Assembly (NCBI RefSeq): GCF_004364125.1
Contig: NZ_SNZV01000016.1
Coordinates: 1-34,675, forward strand
DNA: 34,675 nt
Direction of reading: 5' to 3'
Source of the DNA: Sphingobacterium paludis
Lineage (GTDB): Bacteria > Bacteroidota > Bacteroidia > Sphingobacteriales > Sphingobacteriaceae
The notes under the pieces are model-generated. The model was given only the letters and a program-made list of their open reading frames with translations. It did not search any database and was not told where the DNA came from. Below are positions 16,775 to 25,507 of the stretch, piece by piece; position 1 is the first letter of the stretch, and every line of letters begins with the position of its first letter. A program made the translations under genes and the position numbers.

Positions 16775-17413
16775 ATGGTCATCTTATTAGGAAACCAGAA
16801 AGGCGGAGCAGGGAAAAGTACCGTAACACTGCTACTGGCCAATTACCTTGCCGTCAATAAAAATCGGCCCGTTACGGTCCTCGACATGGATTACCAGCAG
16901 TCGATCTCCTCCAAATATGAAAAGGCCCAGCTTACCGAGAACGTGCTTCCCTATGAAGTGCTGGCTGCCGACCTTAATGATTTTCCGGATCTGATGACCG
17001 TGCTAAGCAAGAATGCCGACGAGATCGTGCTGATCGATCTGCCCGGTAAAATGGATGACGACGATCTGATTCCGGTAATCCAAGCTGGTGATCTTGTCCT
17101 TTGTCCTTTTGGCTATGACCAGTTTTCGGTCGATTCGACTTTGCTATTTGCCATGGTCGTCTCCAAGATAAATACTGCAGCACCATTACATTTTATTCCC
17201 AACAGACTCAAAAGTGGTGTTAAATATCAAACTAGGCTAGAAGTGGATAAGGCGCTGGCCGGCTTTGGCCAAGTAGGAAAAGGCTTTCCAGATAGAATCG
17301 ATTTTCAGCGTGTGGACACGACTTGCATTCCGGCCATCCTTTTGCCCGTAGTACTTCCCGTACTCGGGGAGATTTTTGAGACCTTTATAGAAAGAGAGGT
17401 CTCCCGTGCGTAA
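16775..17413 (+). CDS. traA: TraA, ParA-family ATPase
   Basis: This is a 212-residue ParA/MinD-type ATPase with the deviant Walker A KGGAGKST at residues 9-16, a Walker A' region TVLDMDYQQS and a Walker B-like VLIDLPG. It opens the tra operon, as TraA does in CTnDOT. ParA-type proteins of conjugative elements are thought to position the transfer or partition complex. No ParB partner is evident, although the next gene (DUF3408-like) may serve that role. Its last codons overlap the GTG start of the next gene by eight bases. Confidence 0.88.
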   Translation: MVILLGNQKGGAGKSTVTLLLANYLAVNKNRPVTVLDMDYQQSISSKYEKAQLTENVLPYEVLAADLNDFPDLMTVLSKNADEIVLIDLPGKMDDDDLIPVIQAGDLVLCPFGYDQFSVDSTLLFAMVVSKINTAAPLHFIPNRLKSGVKYQTRLEVDKALAGFGQVGKGFPDRIDFQRVDTTCIPAILLPVVLPVLGEIFETFIEREVSRA

Positions 17414-17783
17414 CATTCGCTCGCTAGCTGATCAGATTCGCGATGAGCTGAAGGCCAAAGAGCAACCGGAAAAGGAGATTACAAAAAAGGTTCGTGAAGG
17501 AGCTGAGGAAAGTAGGCAGAAAGGTACTAAGAAAGCCAAAGCTGATCCGCATGAGAAACAGGCCGCAGCATTTTTCAAGGCTATCGGAGATTTTAAGCCG
17601 GAATATTCCGAGAAGAGTATGATTCGACTGGATGCGCGCACCGTCAATCTGCTTAAGCGCATCAAGCTTGCCAAGAACATCGATATGAACCGCTTTATCG
17701 TTTACAGCCTGCACCGTTACCTCGAGCAGCATCCCTGGCTGGCAGAACATATTCAAGAAACCATCAAAAATACAGAACTATGA
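17406..17783 (+). CDS. DUF3408-like TraB-position protein
   Basis: The 125-residue protein has a very charged N-terminal half (many Lys and Glu) and an RHH-like C-terminal half, with MIRLDARTVNLLKRIKLAKNIDMNRFIVYSLHRYLEQHPWL. This is the DUF3408 pattern found directly after ParA-like traA in Bacteroidetes elements. It probably binds DNA or the ATPase and may act as the ParB-like partner (inference). The start is GTG, overlapping the traA end by eight bases, and its stop overlaps the next ATG (ATGA), so translation is coupled. Confidence 0.75.
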   Translation: MRNIRSLADQIRDELKAKEQPEKEITKKVREGAEESRQKGTKKAKADPHEKQAAAFFKAIGDFKPEYSEKSMIRLDARTVNLLKRIKLAKNIDMNRFIVYSLHRYLEQHPWLAEHIQETIKNTEL

Positions 17784-18121
17784 GCTGGACTACTTTTACC
17801 CTTAGCTTGGTACTGGCGTACCTGATCTATTATGTTATGAACCTGCTCTATGACCGCTGGCTGGCTGGCAAAGTTGGTGTTACAGCACCCACAGAGGAGA
17901 AACTCTACTTTGAAGATGATGTGGTGCCGGAGCTGATCACGCTGGAAGAACCTGATCACGAAGAGGAGTCGACTGGATCAGTTGCAGCTATGCAGTCGGC
18001 ACCCGCACCATCAACCGCGATCAGTTCGGTTGCAGAATCAACGGGCGGAGTAACTATGGATGAATTGGTGCGCCTCGCCAAAGATAACCTCATTGAGCAC
18101 ACACGTGCCATTCCGTACTAG
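17780..18121 (+). CDS. Small single-pass membrane protein, TraC/TraD position
   Basis: One N-terminal membrane helix (TFTLSLVLAYLIYYVMNLLYD, about residues 5-25) is followed by an acidic tail of about 85 residues with Pro/Ala/Ser-rich parts (APAPSTAISSVAEST). It ends in a short basic helix, VRLAKDNLIEHTRAIPY. Its place between the DUF3408-like gene and the traE pair matches the small membrane proteins TraC/TraD of CTnDOT-type operons. Its role in the channel is unknown. It is translationally coupled to the gene before it, and two bases separate it from the next start. Confidence 0.7.
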   Translation: MSWTTFTLSLVLAYLIYYVMNLLYDRWLAGKVGVTAPTEEKLYFEDDVVPELITLEEPDHEEESTGSVAAMQSAPAPSTAISSVAESTGGVTMDELVRLAKDNLIEHTRAIPY

Positions 18122-18122
18122 G

Positions 18123-18434
18123 ATGCGGAAAACCAATTGCCTTAAAACTATCCTAATAAGCACCTTCCTCTTTTTACCTGCGCTGCTTCTCGCGCAACCA
18201 GGACTTTCTGAATTTTATGGCGTCAGCGCAGAAGTTGGGCGATGGTACTATGCGCTTTCGGACTTCGTGCTGGTGCTGGGCGCCATTGCCGGCATACTTG
18301 GCGGGCTGCGCATCTATGCAAACTGGCAGAGCGGCCATCACCACCACATCGATGCGCAGGTGATGGGCTGGCTGTTTTCCTGCCTATTTCTGACCTTGGT
18401 CAGCGCTTTTCTAAAGGCCCTTTACGGCATTTAA
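18123..18434 (+). CDS. traE: TraE-like pilin-type membrane protein (DUF4134), first copy
   Basis: The 103-residue protein begins MRKTNCLKTILISTFLFLPALLLAQ, a signal peptide, and then has two membrane helices: WYYALSDFVLVLGAIAGILGGLRIY and a C-terminal VMGWLFSCLFLTLVSAFLKALYGI. This small two-helix pattern with GG in the first helix is the DUF4134/TraE family, similar in layout to VirB2-type pilins. The start at 18123 is preferred because the alternative upstream ATG at 18060 would add a non-hydrophobic piece and overlap the previous gene. An unusual HHHH run lies between the helices. Confidence 0.8.
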   Translation: MRKTNCLKTILISTFLFLPALLLAQPGLSEFYGVSAEVGRWYYALSDFVLVLGAIAGILGGLRIYANWQSGHHHHIDAQVMGWLFSCLFLTLVSAFLKALYGI

Positions 18435-18463
18435 TAATCCATTCATCTTTTAATTTTTTATCC

Positions 18464-18778
18464 ATGACAGTAAAGAACAGAAAACTGTTTGCTACCGCTA
18501 TGGCGGTAATGGTTGCATCCGAGTCGCTGCTCGCCCAAACGGGCGGCGGAACAACAGGGATCAACGCAGCAACCTCCTCCCTGACCAGTTACATTGATCC
18601 TGTATCGACCCTGACCCTTGCCATTGGCGCGGTGGTGGGGATCATCGGCGGAGTGCGCGTGTACATCAAATGGAACTCGGGTGATCAGGACATCAACAAG
18701 GAGCTTATGGGCTGGGGCGGTTCCTGCCTTTTTTTGGTGTTGGTCTCGGTGGTCATTAAGGCCTTCTTTGGCGTTTAG
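18464..18778 (+). CDS. traE: TraE-like pilin-type membrane protein (DUF4134), second copy
   Basis: The 104-residue protein has a signal peptide (MTVKNRKLFATAMAVMVASESLLAQ) and the same two-helix layout as the copy before it: SYIDPVSTLTLAIGAVVGIIGGVRVYIKW and then ELMGWGGSCLFLVLVSVVIKAFFGV. The first helix has GIIGGVRVY where copy one has GILGGLRIY, so the two genes are tandem paralogs. It may form the pilus or channel lining; two forms may be mixed. The true start is ATG at 18464; longer in-frame readings upstream are not hydrophobic and overlap copy one. Confidence 0.85.
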   Translation: MTVKNRKLFATAMAVMVASESLLAQTGGGTTGINAATSSLTSYIDPVSTLTLAIGAVVGIIGGVRVYIKWNSGDQDINKELMGWGGSCLFLVLVSVVIKAFFGV

Positions 18779-18779
18779 C

Positions 18780-19082
18780 ATGCGCAGGTATGCAATTTAC
18801 AAGGGGCTCCAGCGGCCCCTTGTTTACCGAGGTTTTAAGGGAAAGTTCATCGGTTGGGGGATCGGATCACTGGTGCTGGGACTGGTAGGCGGTGGCCTAC
18901 TTGGTGCGCTCAGCAGCATGTACCTTGGCGCCGTGGTGACGCTGGCCGTTATCGCAGGCGGACTGACCTTTACCTTTCAGCGCCAGAAAGGCGGCCTGCA
19001 TGTTAAAACGCGCAGCACAGCGCTATTTGTTCACCAAGCTAAGCTTAAACACTATGGCAAAACAACATCGGGAAACCTTTAA
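18780..19082 (+). CDS. traF: TraF-like membrane protein (DUF4133)
   Basis: The 100-residue product begins MRRYAIYKGLQRPLVYRGFKGKFI, the signature start of the DUF4133/TraF family. Two membrane helices follow (IGWGIGSLVLGLVGGGLLGAL and LGAVVTLAVIAGGLTFTFQ), then a basic tail. It resembles VirB3 in size and place, directly before the VirB4-like traG. It starts two bases after the stop of the second traE copy. Its end overlaps the likely traG start. Confidence 0.85.
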   Translation: MRRYAIYKGLQRPLVYRGFKGKFIGWGIGSLVLGLVGGGLLGALSSMYLGAVVTLAVIAGGLTFTFQRQKGGLHVKTRSTALFVHQAKLKHYGKTTSGNL

Positions 19083-21543
19083 GTTGCCCTACATCGGGAT
19101 AGAAAAGCAGGGGAGTCATACGCTACTCTACGGAGAGAAAGGTGAGTTTTCGGTGCTGCTGCAGATGCGTAACCTCGCTATGCAACATGGCGCTGACCCG
19201 GAGCCCTACACGGCTTATCACCAGCTGCTGCTCAACCTAATCAAGATTTTGGGTGAAGGGCATATCATCCAAAAGCAGGACGTGTTCTCACGCAGGAACT
19301 ATGAAGCGCCCCAGGCCGCTGAATTTCTGCAGCAGAAATACAATACGCATTTTCGGGGTAGACCCTACACGGATCTCTCGACCTATCTCATCATTACCAA
19401 ACAGATCAAAAAGGGTCGCTTCTATGTCTACAGCCCGAAAGCTTTGCTCGATTTTACCCAGCAGGTGGATAAGGTGATCGATCTACTGGAAGGGGCAGGC
19501 CTAGATCCAAGGCCGCTGGATGAACAGGAAATTAATCGCTACGTGAGCCGGATGCTGGCGATGGACTTTAGTTCGGATAACATTGTACTGGATAACATCA
19601 GTGCTGGCGATCGGAATTTGCTGGTTGGCGAGCGCGCCCTGCGCAGCATAAGCCTCGTGGACACGGACACCATCGATCTGCCCGAGGATGTCGCTACGCA
19701 TGGCACCCGGCAGGAGGGTGGCAACCTGCGTAACTTTCCGCAGGATAACTTTTCCTTTCTTCACGCGGTGCCGGATTATCATTGCCTAATTTATAACCAG
19801 CTCGTGGAGATACCAGCACAGCAGCTCACCTTGAACAAGCTGCAGCTCAAGCGTAAGCGTCATTCGGGTGTACCCGATCCGGCCAATCTGATCTGTGTGG
19901 AGGATATCGATCAGCTGCTGGTCGATGTATCGCGAGAGAATCAGCTTTTGGTGCATGCGCATTTTAATATGCTGATCTGCGCCGATTCGGATAAGATTGC
20001 CAAAGCGGGAAACTATATCGAGGCGGCACTTTTTCAGCAGGGAATCATTCCCTCGCGCAATGCTTACAACCAAATGGAACTTTTTCGTACCTGTCTTCCA
20101 GGCAACGGCGTGGAATTGAAAGCCTACGACTGGTTTCTGACAACCTCCGATGCTGCAATCTGTTTCTCTTTTAAAGAATACCTGCAAAAGGATGAGCAGT
20201 CAGACTTCCTGATCCGCTTTACCGATAGGCAGGGTATTCCCGTTGGCATTGATCCCTCGGATCTGCCCATGCGGACAGGGCGAACCAATAACCGCTCACG
20301 TTTTACGCTTGGACCCAGCGGGAGCGGCAAATCGTTCTACATGAACGCGCTGGTGGAGCAGTATTGCCTCTACAACATGGATGTAGTGATCGTCGATACT
20401 GGAGATAGCTATTCGGGACTTTGCAGCTATTACGGTGGTAAGTACATTACTTACACTGAGGAAAAGCCAATCTCGATGAATCCCTTTGCTATCTCCCAAA
20501 AGGAGTATAACCTGGAAAAGAAGGATTTCCTAAAGACGCTGATCGCCCTGCTCTGGAAAGGGCCTGATGGGCAGCTCAGTCAGATCGAGGATACCGTGCT
20601 TTCCAATGTCCTTTCTTCCTACTACTATGCTTATTTCTGGTCAGAGGAAAACACTGATTCCGTCGGACCGAAAGTGCTGAACTTTGATTCCTTTTACAGC
20701 TATTCGGTGGATAGGATCAGCGAGATTACGGCGCAGGAAGCGATCACCTTTGATCTGGACGAATACCGCTATGTGCTGCGTAAGTTCCATACGGGAGGTG
20801 AGTTTGGTACGGTGCTTAACGAGCAGGCTGATGCCTCGCTTTTTTCTGAACCTTTTATTGTCTTTGAAATAGATAACGTGAAGGAAAATAAGGTTTTATT
20901 TCCAATCGTCACGCTGATCATTATGGACGTCTTTCTGCAAAAGATGCGACACCGCCGTGACCAGCGTAAAGCACTTATCATCGAAGAAGCATGGAAAGCT
21001 ATTGCCAGTCCGCTGATGGCGGGTTACATATTGTACCTCTATAAAACGGTCCGGAAGTTCTGGGGCGAGGTGATCGTGGTGACCCAAGAGCTGGGCGATA
21101 TCTTGGGCAATCCGGTGGTCAGAGACAGTATCCTTGCCAACTCGGATACGATCTGCCTGCTGGATCAATCCAAGTTCCGCGAAAACTACGATGCCATAGC
21201 CAAGCTGCTTTCTATTACCGATACCGAACGCAGAAAGATCTTTACGATAAACCAGCTGGACAACAAGGAGGGACGGGGACGATTCAAGGAGGTCTATATC
21301 CGACGCGGGTCCACGGGTGAGGTTTATGGCGTGGAGGTTTCCCTCGAACAGTACCTGACCTATACAACAGAGAAGCCGGAAAAGAATGCCGTATTGACCT
21401 ACGCGGAGGTGTTTAAAAATTACCAGCAAGCACTTGAAGTGTTTGTACAGGATATGAAATCTAGTGCATTGTCTCTGGGTGATTTTGTGAAGAAAGTCAA
21501 TGCGCTCGGAGCTCCGCTTTCCAGCGCAGATACAAACCATTAA
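19054..21543 (+). CDS. traG: TraG, VirB4-like conjugation ATPase
   Basis: This large ATPase of about 830 residues powers the type IV secretion channel. Walker A is GPSGSGKSF near residue 420. Walker B is ALIIEEAW near 640, and a later VIVVTQELGDILGNP resembles the arginine-finger region. The N-terminal part (FKLPYIGIEKQGSHTLLYGEKGEFSVLLQM) matches the family start, which supports the ATG at 19054; an ATG at 19000 would extend it by 18 basic residues. Either start overlaps traF (29 or 83 bases), so translation is coupled. The protein would be cytoplasmic on the inner membrane. Long antisense open frames inside it are artefacts of codon use. Confidence 0.92.
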   Translation: MAKQHRETFKLPYIGIEKQGSHTLLYGEKGEFSVLLQMRNLAMQHGADPEPYTAYHQLLLNLIKILGEGHIIQKQDVFSRRNYEAPQAAEFLQQKYNTHFRGRPYTDLSTYLIITKQIKKGRFYVYSPKALLDFTQQVDKVIDLLEGAGLDPRPLDEQEINRYVSRMLAMDFSSDNIVLDNISAGDRNLLVGERALRSISLVDTDTIDLPEDVATHGTRQEGGNLRNFPQDNFSFLHAVPDYHCLIYNQLVEIPAQQLTLNKLQLKRKRHSGVPDPANLICVEDIDQLLVDVSRENQLLVHAHFNMLICADSDKIAKAGNYIEAALFQQGIIPSRNAYNQMELFRTCLPGNGVELKAYDWFLTTSDAAICFSFKEYLQKDEQSDFLIRFTDRQGIPVGIDPSDLPMRTGRTNNRSRFTLGPSGSGKSFYMNALVEQYCLYNMDVVIVDTGDSYSGLCSYYGGKYITYTEEKPISMNPFAISQKEYNLEKKDFLKTLIALLWKGPDGQLSQIEDTVLSNVLSSYYYAYFWSEENTDSVGPKVLNFDSFYSYSVDRISEITAQEAITFDLDEYRYVLRKFHTGGEFGTVLNEQADASLFSEPFIVFEIDNVKENKVLFPIVTLIIMDVFLQKMRHRRDQRKALIIEEAWKAIASPLMAGYILYLYKTVRKFWGEVIVVTQELGDILGNPVVRDSILANSDTICLLDQSKFRENYDAIAKLLSITDTERRKIFTINQLDNKEGRGRFKEVYIRRGSTGEVYGVEVSLEQYLTYTTEKPEKNAVLTYAEVFKNYQQALEVFVQDMKSSALSLGDFVKKVNALGAPLSSADTNH

Positions 21544-21544
21544 T

Positions 21545-22225
21545 ATGTTAATCAAAAGCTATATGAAACCCTTATTTATCTTTTTATTCGCTCTGTTCTG
21601 GGCGCCGCTATTGCGCGCGCAGATCTATATTGATCCGGCAGTGGCGGCGGCAACGGCCATACATTCGGGCATTATCGACCAGCAGCTGGATAACACCAAT
21701 GAGCGGTTGACGCTTATCCATCGTGGGCAGCTCGCCGTAACAGGGCAACTTGTCATTGTGAACGATATGCAGGATAAGATCTATAAAGGACTGAGCGAGG
21801 TTTCTGCGATCATGCGAAATCTGCTGGCTATAAAGGATATTACCCAGATCGGAACTGATATTGTGCGCGATACCAATAGAGCGATCACGCTTGCCGGTAG
21901 CAACCCAGCGCTGCTGCTGTTTGCCGAGCAGGGAGCGATAGAGTTTAAGAATAGATCAATTGCGCTCGCCTCGGAGGTAACCAGTTTTGTGACCCAGGGT
22001 GGCGCGGACAATCTCATGGACTCTGGCGAACGGGCGAAGCTGCTCAACAGGATCGTATCGGAGATGACCATTCTGCGCGGTGTGGCTTACGGGATGTACC
22101 GCGCCATGTACTGGGCAAAGCTGCGCGGCATCCTGCAATCGCTGAACCCCTATGCCGGCTTTATTAATATGGATACGCGCATTGCGGACGATATTGTTCG
22201 CAATGCCAAATACCTCAAGCAATGA
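21545..22225 (+). CDS. Periplasmic conjugal protein, TraI position, paralog 1
   Basis: A signal peptide (MKPLFIFLFALFWAPLLRAQ, preceded by six residues if the ATG at 21545 is used; 21563 is the alternative) leads a mostly helical mature protein. Near the end it has MYRAMYWAKLRGILQSLNPYAGFINMDTRIADDIV. That segment is repeated, with changes, in the gene at 22887 and more weakly in the one at 22222, so three related genes stand in tandem. Its place after traG fits TraI of CTnDOT, a coiled-coil-like VirB5-type protein, but it does not read like CTnDOT TraI. It starts one base after the traG stop. Confidence 0.7.
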   Translation: MLIKSYMKPLFIFLFALFWAPLLRAQIYIDPAVAAATAIHSGIIDQQLDNTNERLTLIHRGQLAVTGQLVIVNDMQDKIYKGLSEVSAIMRNLLAIKDITQIGTDIVRDTNRAITLAGSNPALLLFAEQGAIEFKNRSIALASEVTSFVTQGGADNLMDSGERAKLLNRIVSEMTILRGVAYGMYRAMYWAKLRGILQSLNPYAGFINMDTRIADDIVRNAKYLKQ

Positions 22226-22881
22226 AATGGTTTTTAATTGTTATAATATATTTGTTTATAGGTGTAAAAACTTCCTATTCTCAACTGAATGTGGAGCTAA
22301 TCCATCAGCTGGTTGCTGAAAGTAAATCGGAGAACAGTAGGCAGAACGAGGCTTTTAACCGGCAGACGGTGACCACAGCTAATGAGGAGGTAAACCGTGG
22401 GAAGACGGCAACTTTCAAGGAGAAGTATCGGCGGTTGCAGCAGCGTTTTCATACGCTTGGTCTAGTGATCGATGCCGCGCAGATCGGCATGCAGGCTTGG
22501 CCAATCATCGCCGATATCCAAAACCAGCAGGCACGAATCTTCACGCTGGCAAAAGATGATCCTATCCTGATTGCCATGGCTTATCAGGTGGAGATAGACC
22601 TTTTAAGCAAAGCCACGCAGCTCAGTAGCTATCTGTATGCATTGCTAATCTCGATCGGTGATCTTAACCAGATGAAGGCAACTGATCGCAAGATGCTTTT
22701 TGGCCATGTGCTGACCGAACTACGATTGATTGCGGGAAGTTCAAGGGGGCTTGCTAATGCCATGTATCAGCGACAATTTCAACGTGTTAGTTCCGTAAAC
22801 AATCCGTTTTCAGCGTACGTAAATCGTGACCGGCAGTTGGTCGACAATATACTTTCCAAAATCGATCAACTTAAATATTAG
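22222..22881 (+). CDS. Periplasmic conjugal protein, TraI position, paralog 2
   Basis: The 219-residue protein has a signal peptide (MKWFLIVIIYLFIGVKTSYSQ) and a helical, Gln/Arg-rich body. It is the most divergent of the three tandem proteins. It shares the C-terminal pattern AMYQRQFQRV...NPFSAYVNRDRQLVDNIL with the INRDRQLVDQII of the third one, and the same middle block in which a run of hydrophobic residues follows IFTLAKDDP. It overlaps the previous gene by ATGA, so the two are translated together. Its role in the channel or pilus tip is unknown. Confidence 0.7.
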   Translation: MKWFLIVIIYLFIGVKTSYSQLNVELIHQLVAESKSENSRQNEAFNRQTVTTANEEVNRGKTATFKEKYRRLQQRFHTLGLVIDAAQIGMQAWPIIADIQNQQARIFTLAKDDPILIAMAYQVEIDLLSKATQLSSYLYALLISIGDLNQMKATDRKMLFGHVLTELRLIAGSSRGLANAMYQRQFQRVSSVNNPFSAYVNRDRQLVDNILSKIDQLKY

Positions 22882-22886
22882 TACAT

Positions 22887-23567
22887 ATGGATGTAGTCAA
22901 ATATTTTATATTCTGTATACTATGTTGTTTTGGTTTGCATGGGGCATTTGCGCAGAGCTACGTTACGATCGTCTACGATGCCAAGCATATGGCAATCGTT
23001 GGTGAAAATGCAGCGGTACGCTCGGCCGCTGAGCTTATGCATCATGAGTACTTGAAGACGATCAATAATTGGCTGGACGATATCACTGTCAACCTTTCCT
23101 CGGTGGTCATGGTGCAGCGCATGATTTATGGTGCGCTTACCGAGGTTGACCAAGGTCTGAAGAGCGGTCTTATGCTCAAGCAAGTGGGATCGATTTCCTC
23201 CGAGATCATTGCTGAGTGTAGTAGCATTCTGGAAACGGCCAAAGGCTCTCCACATCTATTACTCTTCGCGGAGGACATCACCACGCAGATGAAGGATCGG
23301 GGCATCAGGCTGGTATCCGAGGTTTCGGACTTTGTGCTTAAGGAAGGAAGTAACGTGCTGATGGATTTCGAGAAGCGTGATGCGCTGCTCGTGAAGATCC
23401 TTTTGGAGCTGCGCGTGATGCGCGCGCTTTGCTTTAGCGTGCACCGGGCAATGTATTGGGCGAAGCTTCGCGGCATACTTCCTGCGCTGAATCCCTTTCA
23501 ATCTTATATCAATCGAGATAGGCAATTGGTGGATCAAATTATTTTTCAGTATAACCTTTTAAAGTAA
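22887..23567 (+). CDS. Periplasmic conjugal protein, TraI position, paralog 3
   Basis: The signal peptide (YFIFCILCCFGLHGAFAQ) leads a 226-residue helical protein. It matches paralog 1 over its whole length: HLLLFAEDITTQMKDRGIRLVSEVSDFV against LLLFAEQGAIEFKNRSIALASEVTSFV, and HRAMYWAKLRGILPALNPFQSYINRDRQLVD against YRAMYWAKLRGILQSLNPYAGFINMDTRIAD. It starts five bases after paralog 2 ends. The similarity suggests local duplication followed by divergence. Confidence 0.75.
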   Translation: MDVVKYFIFCILCCFGLHGAFAQSYVTIVYDAKHMAIVGENAAVRSAAELMHHEYLKTINNWLDDITVNLSSVVMVQRMIYGALTEVDQGLKSGLMLKQVGSISSEIIAECSSILETAKGSPHLLLFAEDITTQMKDRGIRLVSEVSDFVLKEGSNVLMDFEKRDALLVKILLELRVMRALCFSVHRAMYWAKLRGILPALNPFQSYINRDRQLVDQIIFQYNLLK

Positions 23568-23572
23568 GTTTT

Positions 23573-24364
23573 ATGTTAAAGTTATTTAAAGTAATGCTTT
23601 ATATAGTACTGTGTGCTTTCTCCTTTGATCTGCATGGCCAGAACGTGAAATACCAAACGGATAAGCACGTGGTCAACCAGCAGGAACGGATGGTGTATAA
23701 GCAGTGGGATCGCAAGAAGTTTACCCCGACAAGGGGATTCCTGAGCCTCAACTATCAGTATTGGCTCACTTGGGGACTACACCCCAATTATCCCAAAACG
23801 GATCTCAGGCCGCTGAGTGCGGGCGGTCCACAATCCCGAAGGTTGCTCATGGTTGCTGCCATGAAAAGTACCGAGGAGGCCTACAAGCTCCATGCCGATA
23901 CCTTGCGAAATACGGCGCTAAGCGAGATCGCTAATTATGCGGGAGTCGCCTCCCAGACCGATCCCCTTTGGCAACTCTATTACAAAAGGGAGTTTCAGGA
24001 TCTATTGGATTTCAATCAGGCCGATCTTTTTGAGGGGCTGGAACCACCTGTGAAGGATTACTTGGAGCAGGGGGGGGCAGCCGATTGGTATCGGCAGGAA
24101 AGCCAGATGCTCCGCGAGCGATTAGAAGCCGCGCGAACGACCAACCTCGATCGGGGCTCGCGGATAATCGCTTATCACCGCATGCTGGGAGAATACCGAA
24201 AGCTGCTCGCTATCTGGGAAACTAAACGGCAGCGTGCTGCGCTGTATTTATCCATCAAGGATAAGGTAAAGGAGCTTCAAGAAAACAGTACGGTGGCCAT
24301 GGCCGCCCGAGGTAAATCGGATGTGCAGATTGCCGATGATATTCTTTCACGCGCTAAATTATAA
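23573..24364 (+). CDS. Exported conjugal protein, unknown
   Basis: The 263-residue protein has a signal peptide (MLKLFKVMLYIVLCAFSFDLHGQ) and a helical, charged body with WLTWGLHPNYPKTDLRPLSAGGPQSRR and an acidic middle DLLDFNQADLFEGLEPP. A likely coiled coil lies at about 175-240 (MLRERLEAARTTN to LSIKDKVKELQE). I cannot name its family, but genes of this type commonly lie between the TraI-like genes and traJ in Bacteroidetes operons. It begins five bases after paralog 3, and traJ begins four bases after it. It is likely a periplasmic part of the channel. Confidence 0.65.
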   Translation: MLKLFKVMLYIVLCAFSFDLHGQNVKYQTDKHVVNQQERMVYKQWDRKKFTPTRGFLSLNYQYWLTWGLHPNYPKTDLRPLSAGGPQSRRLLMVAAMKSTEEAYKLHADTLRNTALSEIANYAGVASQTDPLWQLYYKREFQDLLDFNQADLFEGLEPPVKDYLEQGGAADWYRQESQMLRERLEAARTTNLDRGSRIIAYHRMLGEYRKLLAIWETKRQRAALYLSIKDKVKELQENSTVAMAARGKSDVQIADDILSRAKL

Positions 24365-24368
24365 TCCG

Positions 24369-25502
24369 ATGAGCTTACTATCATTTATGGGCGTAACGCC
24401 CTTACTGCAAGTGCAGACTGTGCCGGATTCCTTTAAGGATTCATTTAATTTCCTGCAGGGGAACGGAATCTACGAGGAGGGGATGATGCACTTTTTAAAG
24501 CAGATGAAAAGCACGATCTGGACTCATTATGATGCCTTTAACAGTGATGCACAAGCGCTCAGCGCAATCTTTATGATGATCTTCTTCTCTATACGGACTT
24601 ATGAGATGATGGCTGGGGACAAGCAGCTGGAGGTTATGCCGCTGCTGCGCCCTTTTGGACTCATCATGGTGATCCTCTGGTGGCCGACCTTTACGCGCGT
24701 TGTGGCTTATCCAACAGATATCGTCGCAGCCAAGACTGAGGCGATGTTCGATGGAAGTCAGACGGAGATCAACAACCTTCGTTTGCAGCGCGCCAAACTA
24801 ATGGCGGACCTTTCCAATCAGATAATGACCGTACAGGCCGAGGCCGAGACGGCAAAGACCGAGGCGGATACTTGGTATGAAAATGCCTGGGAATCGGTTC
24901 AGTCTAGCGTCAAGGAAGGCTTTGCTTCGGTATGGAACCCGATTGTGGAGATGCGGAATCGCCTGCAGGCGGGCTTTCAGTTAATGATGACTTCACTTGT
25001 CGAGACGTTGGCCATCTGGCTGCTGCGGATTTGTGTGTATGTGATATTTATTATTCAGATCATCTTCTCAACGATCCTGATCATTCTTGGACCTTTTGCC
25101 GTGGCGGCGAGTATCCTGCCGGCATTCCGTGATTCCTTTTCAACCTGGATTGCCCGCTTCGTTTCAGTGAACCTGTATTCCGGAGTAGCCTATCTAGTGA
25201 TGTATATCGCTTCACTTTTCCAGCATTATGCGATGGAAGCCGAGATCAGCCGCTATCAGGTATTGGTCGGTACGGATGGTGCGGATCTAGAAAAGATAGC
25301 TTGGTTCCTTGGAAATGGTCTACTTTCCTTTGGCATTGTGATCGTCACCTTCGTCATTGGAGCCCTAACCATGCTTACCGTCCCAAGTATCTCTACATGG
25401 ATTGTCTCAACTTCTGGCGTATCTTCTGCCGCCTCGACGATGGGACGTCATGCGCCAATGATGAGCGGTATGGCGGGAAGACTTCTTGGTAAATTTAAAT
25501 AG
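24369..25502 (+). CDS. traJ: TraJ, polytopic inner-membrane channel protein
   Basis: The 377-residue protein has about six membrane helices, for example SAIFMMIFFSIRTYEMM, LRPFGLIMVILWWPTFTRVV, LLRICVYVIFIIQIIFSTILIILGPFAVAASILPAF and FGIVIVTFVIGALTMLTVPSI. A charged helical hairpin lies between them at about 120-180. LGPFAVAASILPAFRDSFSTWIARFVSVNLYS is the conserved core of the TraJ family of Bacteroidetes elements, comparable to VirB6. The start at 24369 is chosen over the ATG at 24321 because the latter overlaps the previous gene and adds an unlikely segment. Confidence 0.88.
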   Translation: MSLLSFMGVTPLLQVQTVPDSFKDSFNFLQGNGIYEEGMMHFLKQMKSTIWTHYDAFNSDAQALSAIFMMIFFSIRTYEMMAGDKQLEVMPLLRPFGLIMVILWWPTFTRVVAYPTDIVAAKTEAMFDGSQTEINNLRLQRAKLMADLSNQIMTVQAEAETAKTEADTWYENAWESVQSSVKEGFASVWNPIVEMRNRLQAGFQLMMTSLVETLAIWLLRICVYVIFIIQIIFSTILIILGPFAVAASILPAFRDSFSTWIARFVSVNLYSGVAYLVMYIASLFQHYAMEAEISRYQVLVGTDGADLEKIAWFLGNGLLSFGIVIVTFVIGALTMLTVPSISTWIVSTSGVSSAASTMGRHAPMMSGMAGRLLGKFK

Positions 25503-25507
25503 CTGCT

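Noticed and set aside
18060..18434. Longer version of the first TraE-like gene starting at 18060
   Set aside because: It would overlap the previous gene and put a non-hydrophobic leader before a good signal peptide; 18123 is the better start.
20896..21555. 219-codon minus-strand frame inside traG
   Set aside because: It is antisense to the conserved VirB4-like ATPase, with a Cys/His-rich chance composition.
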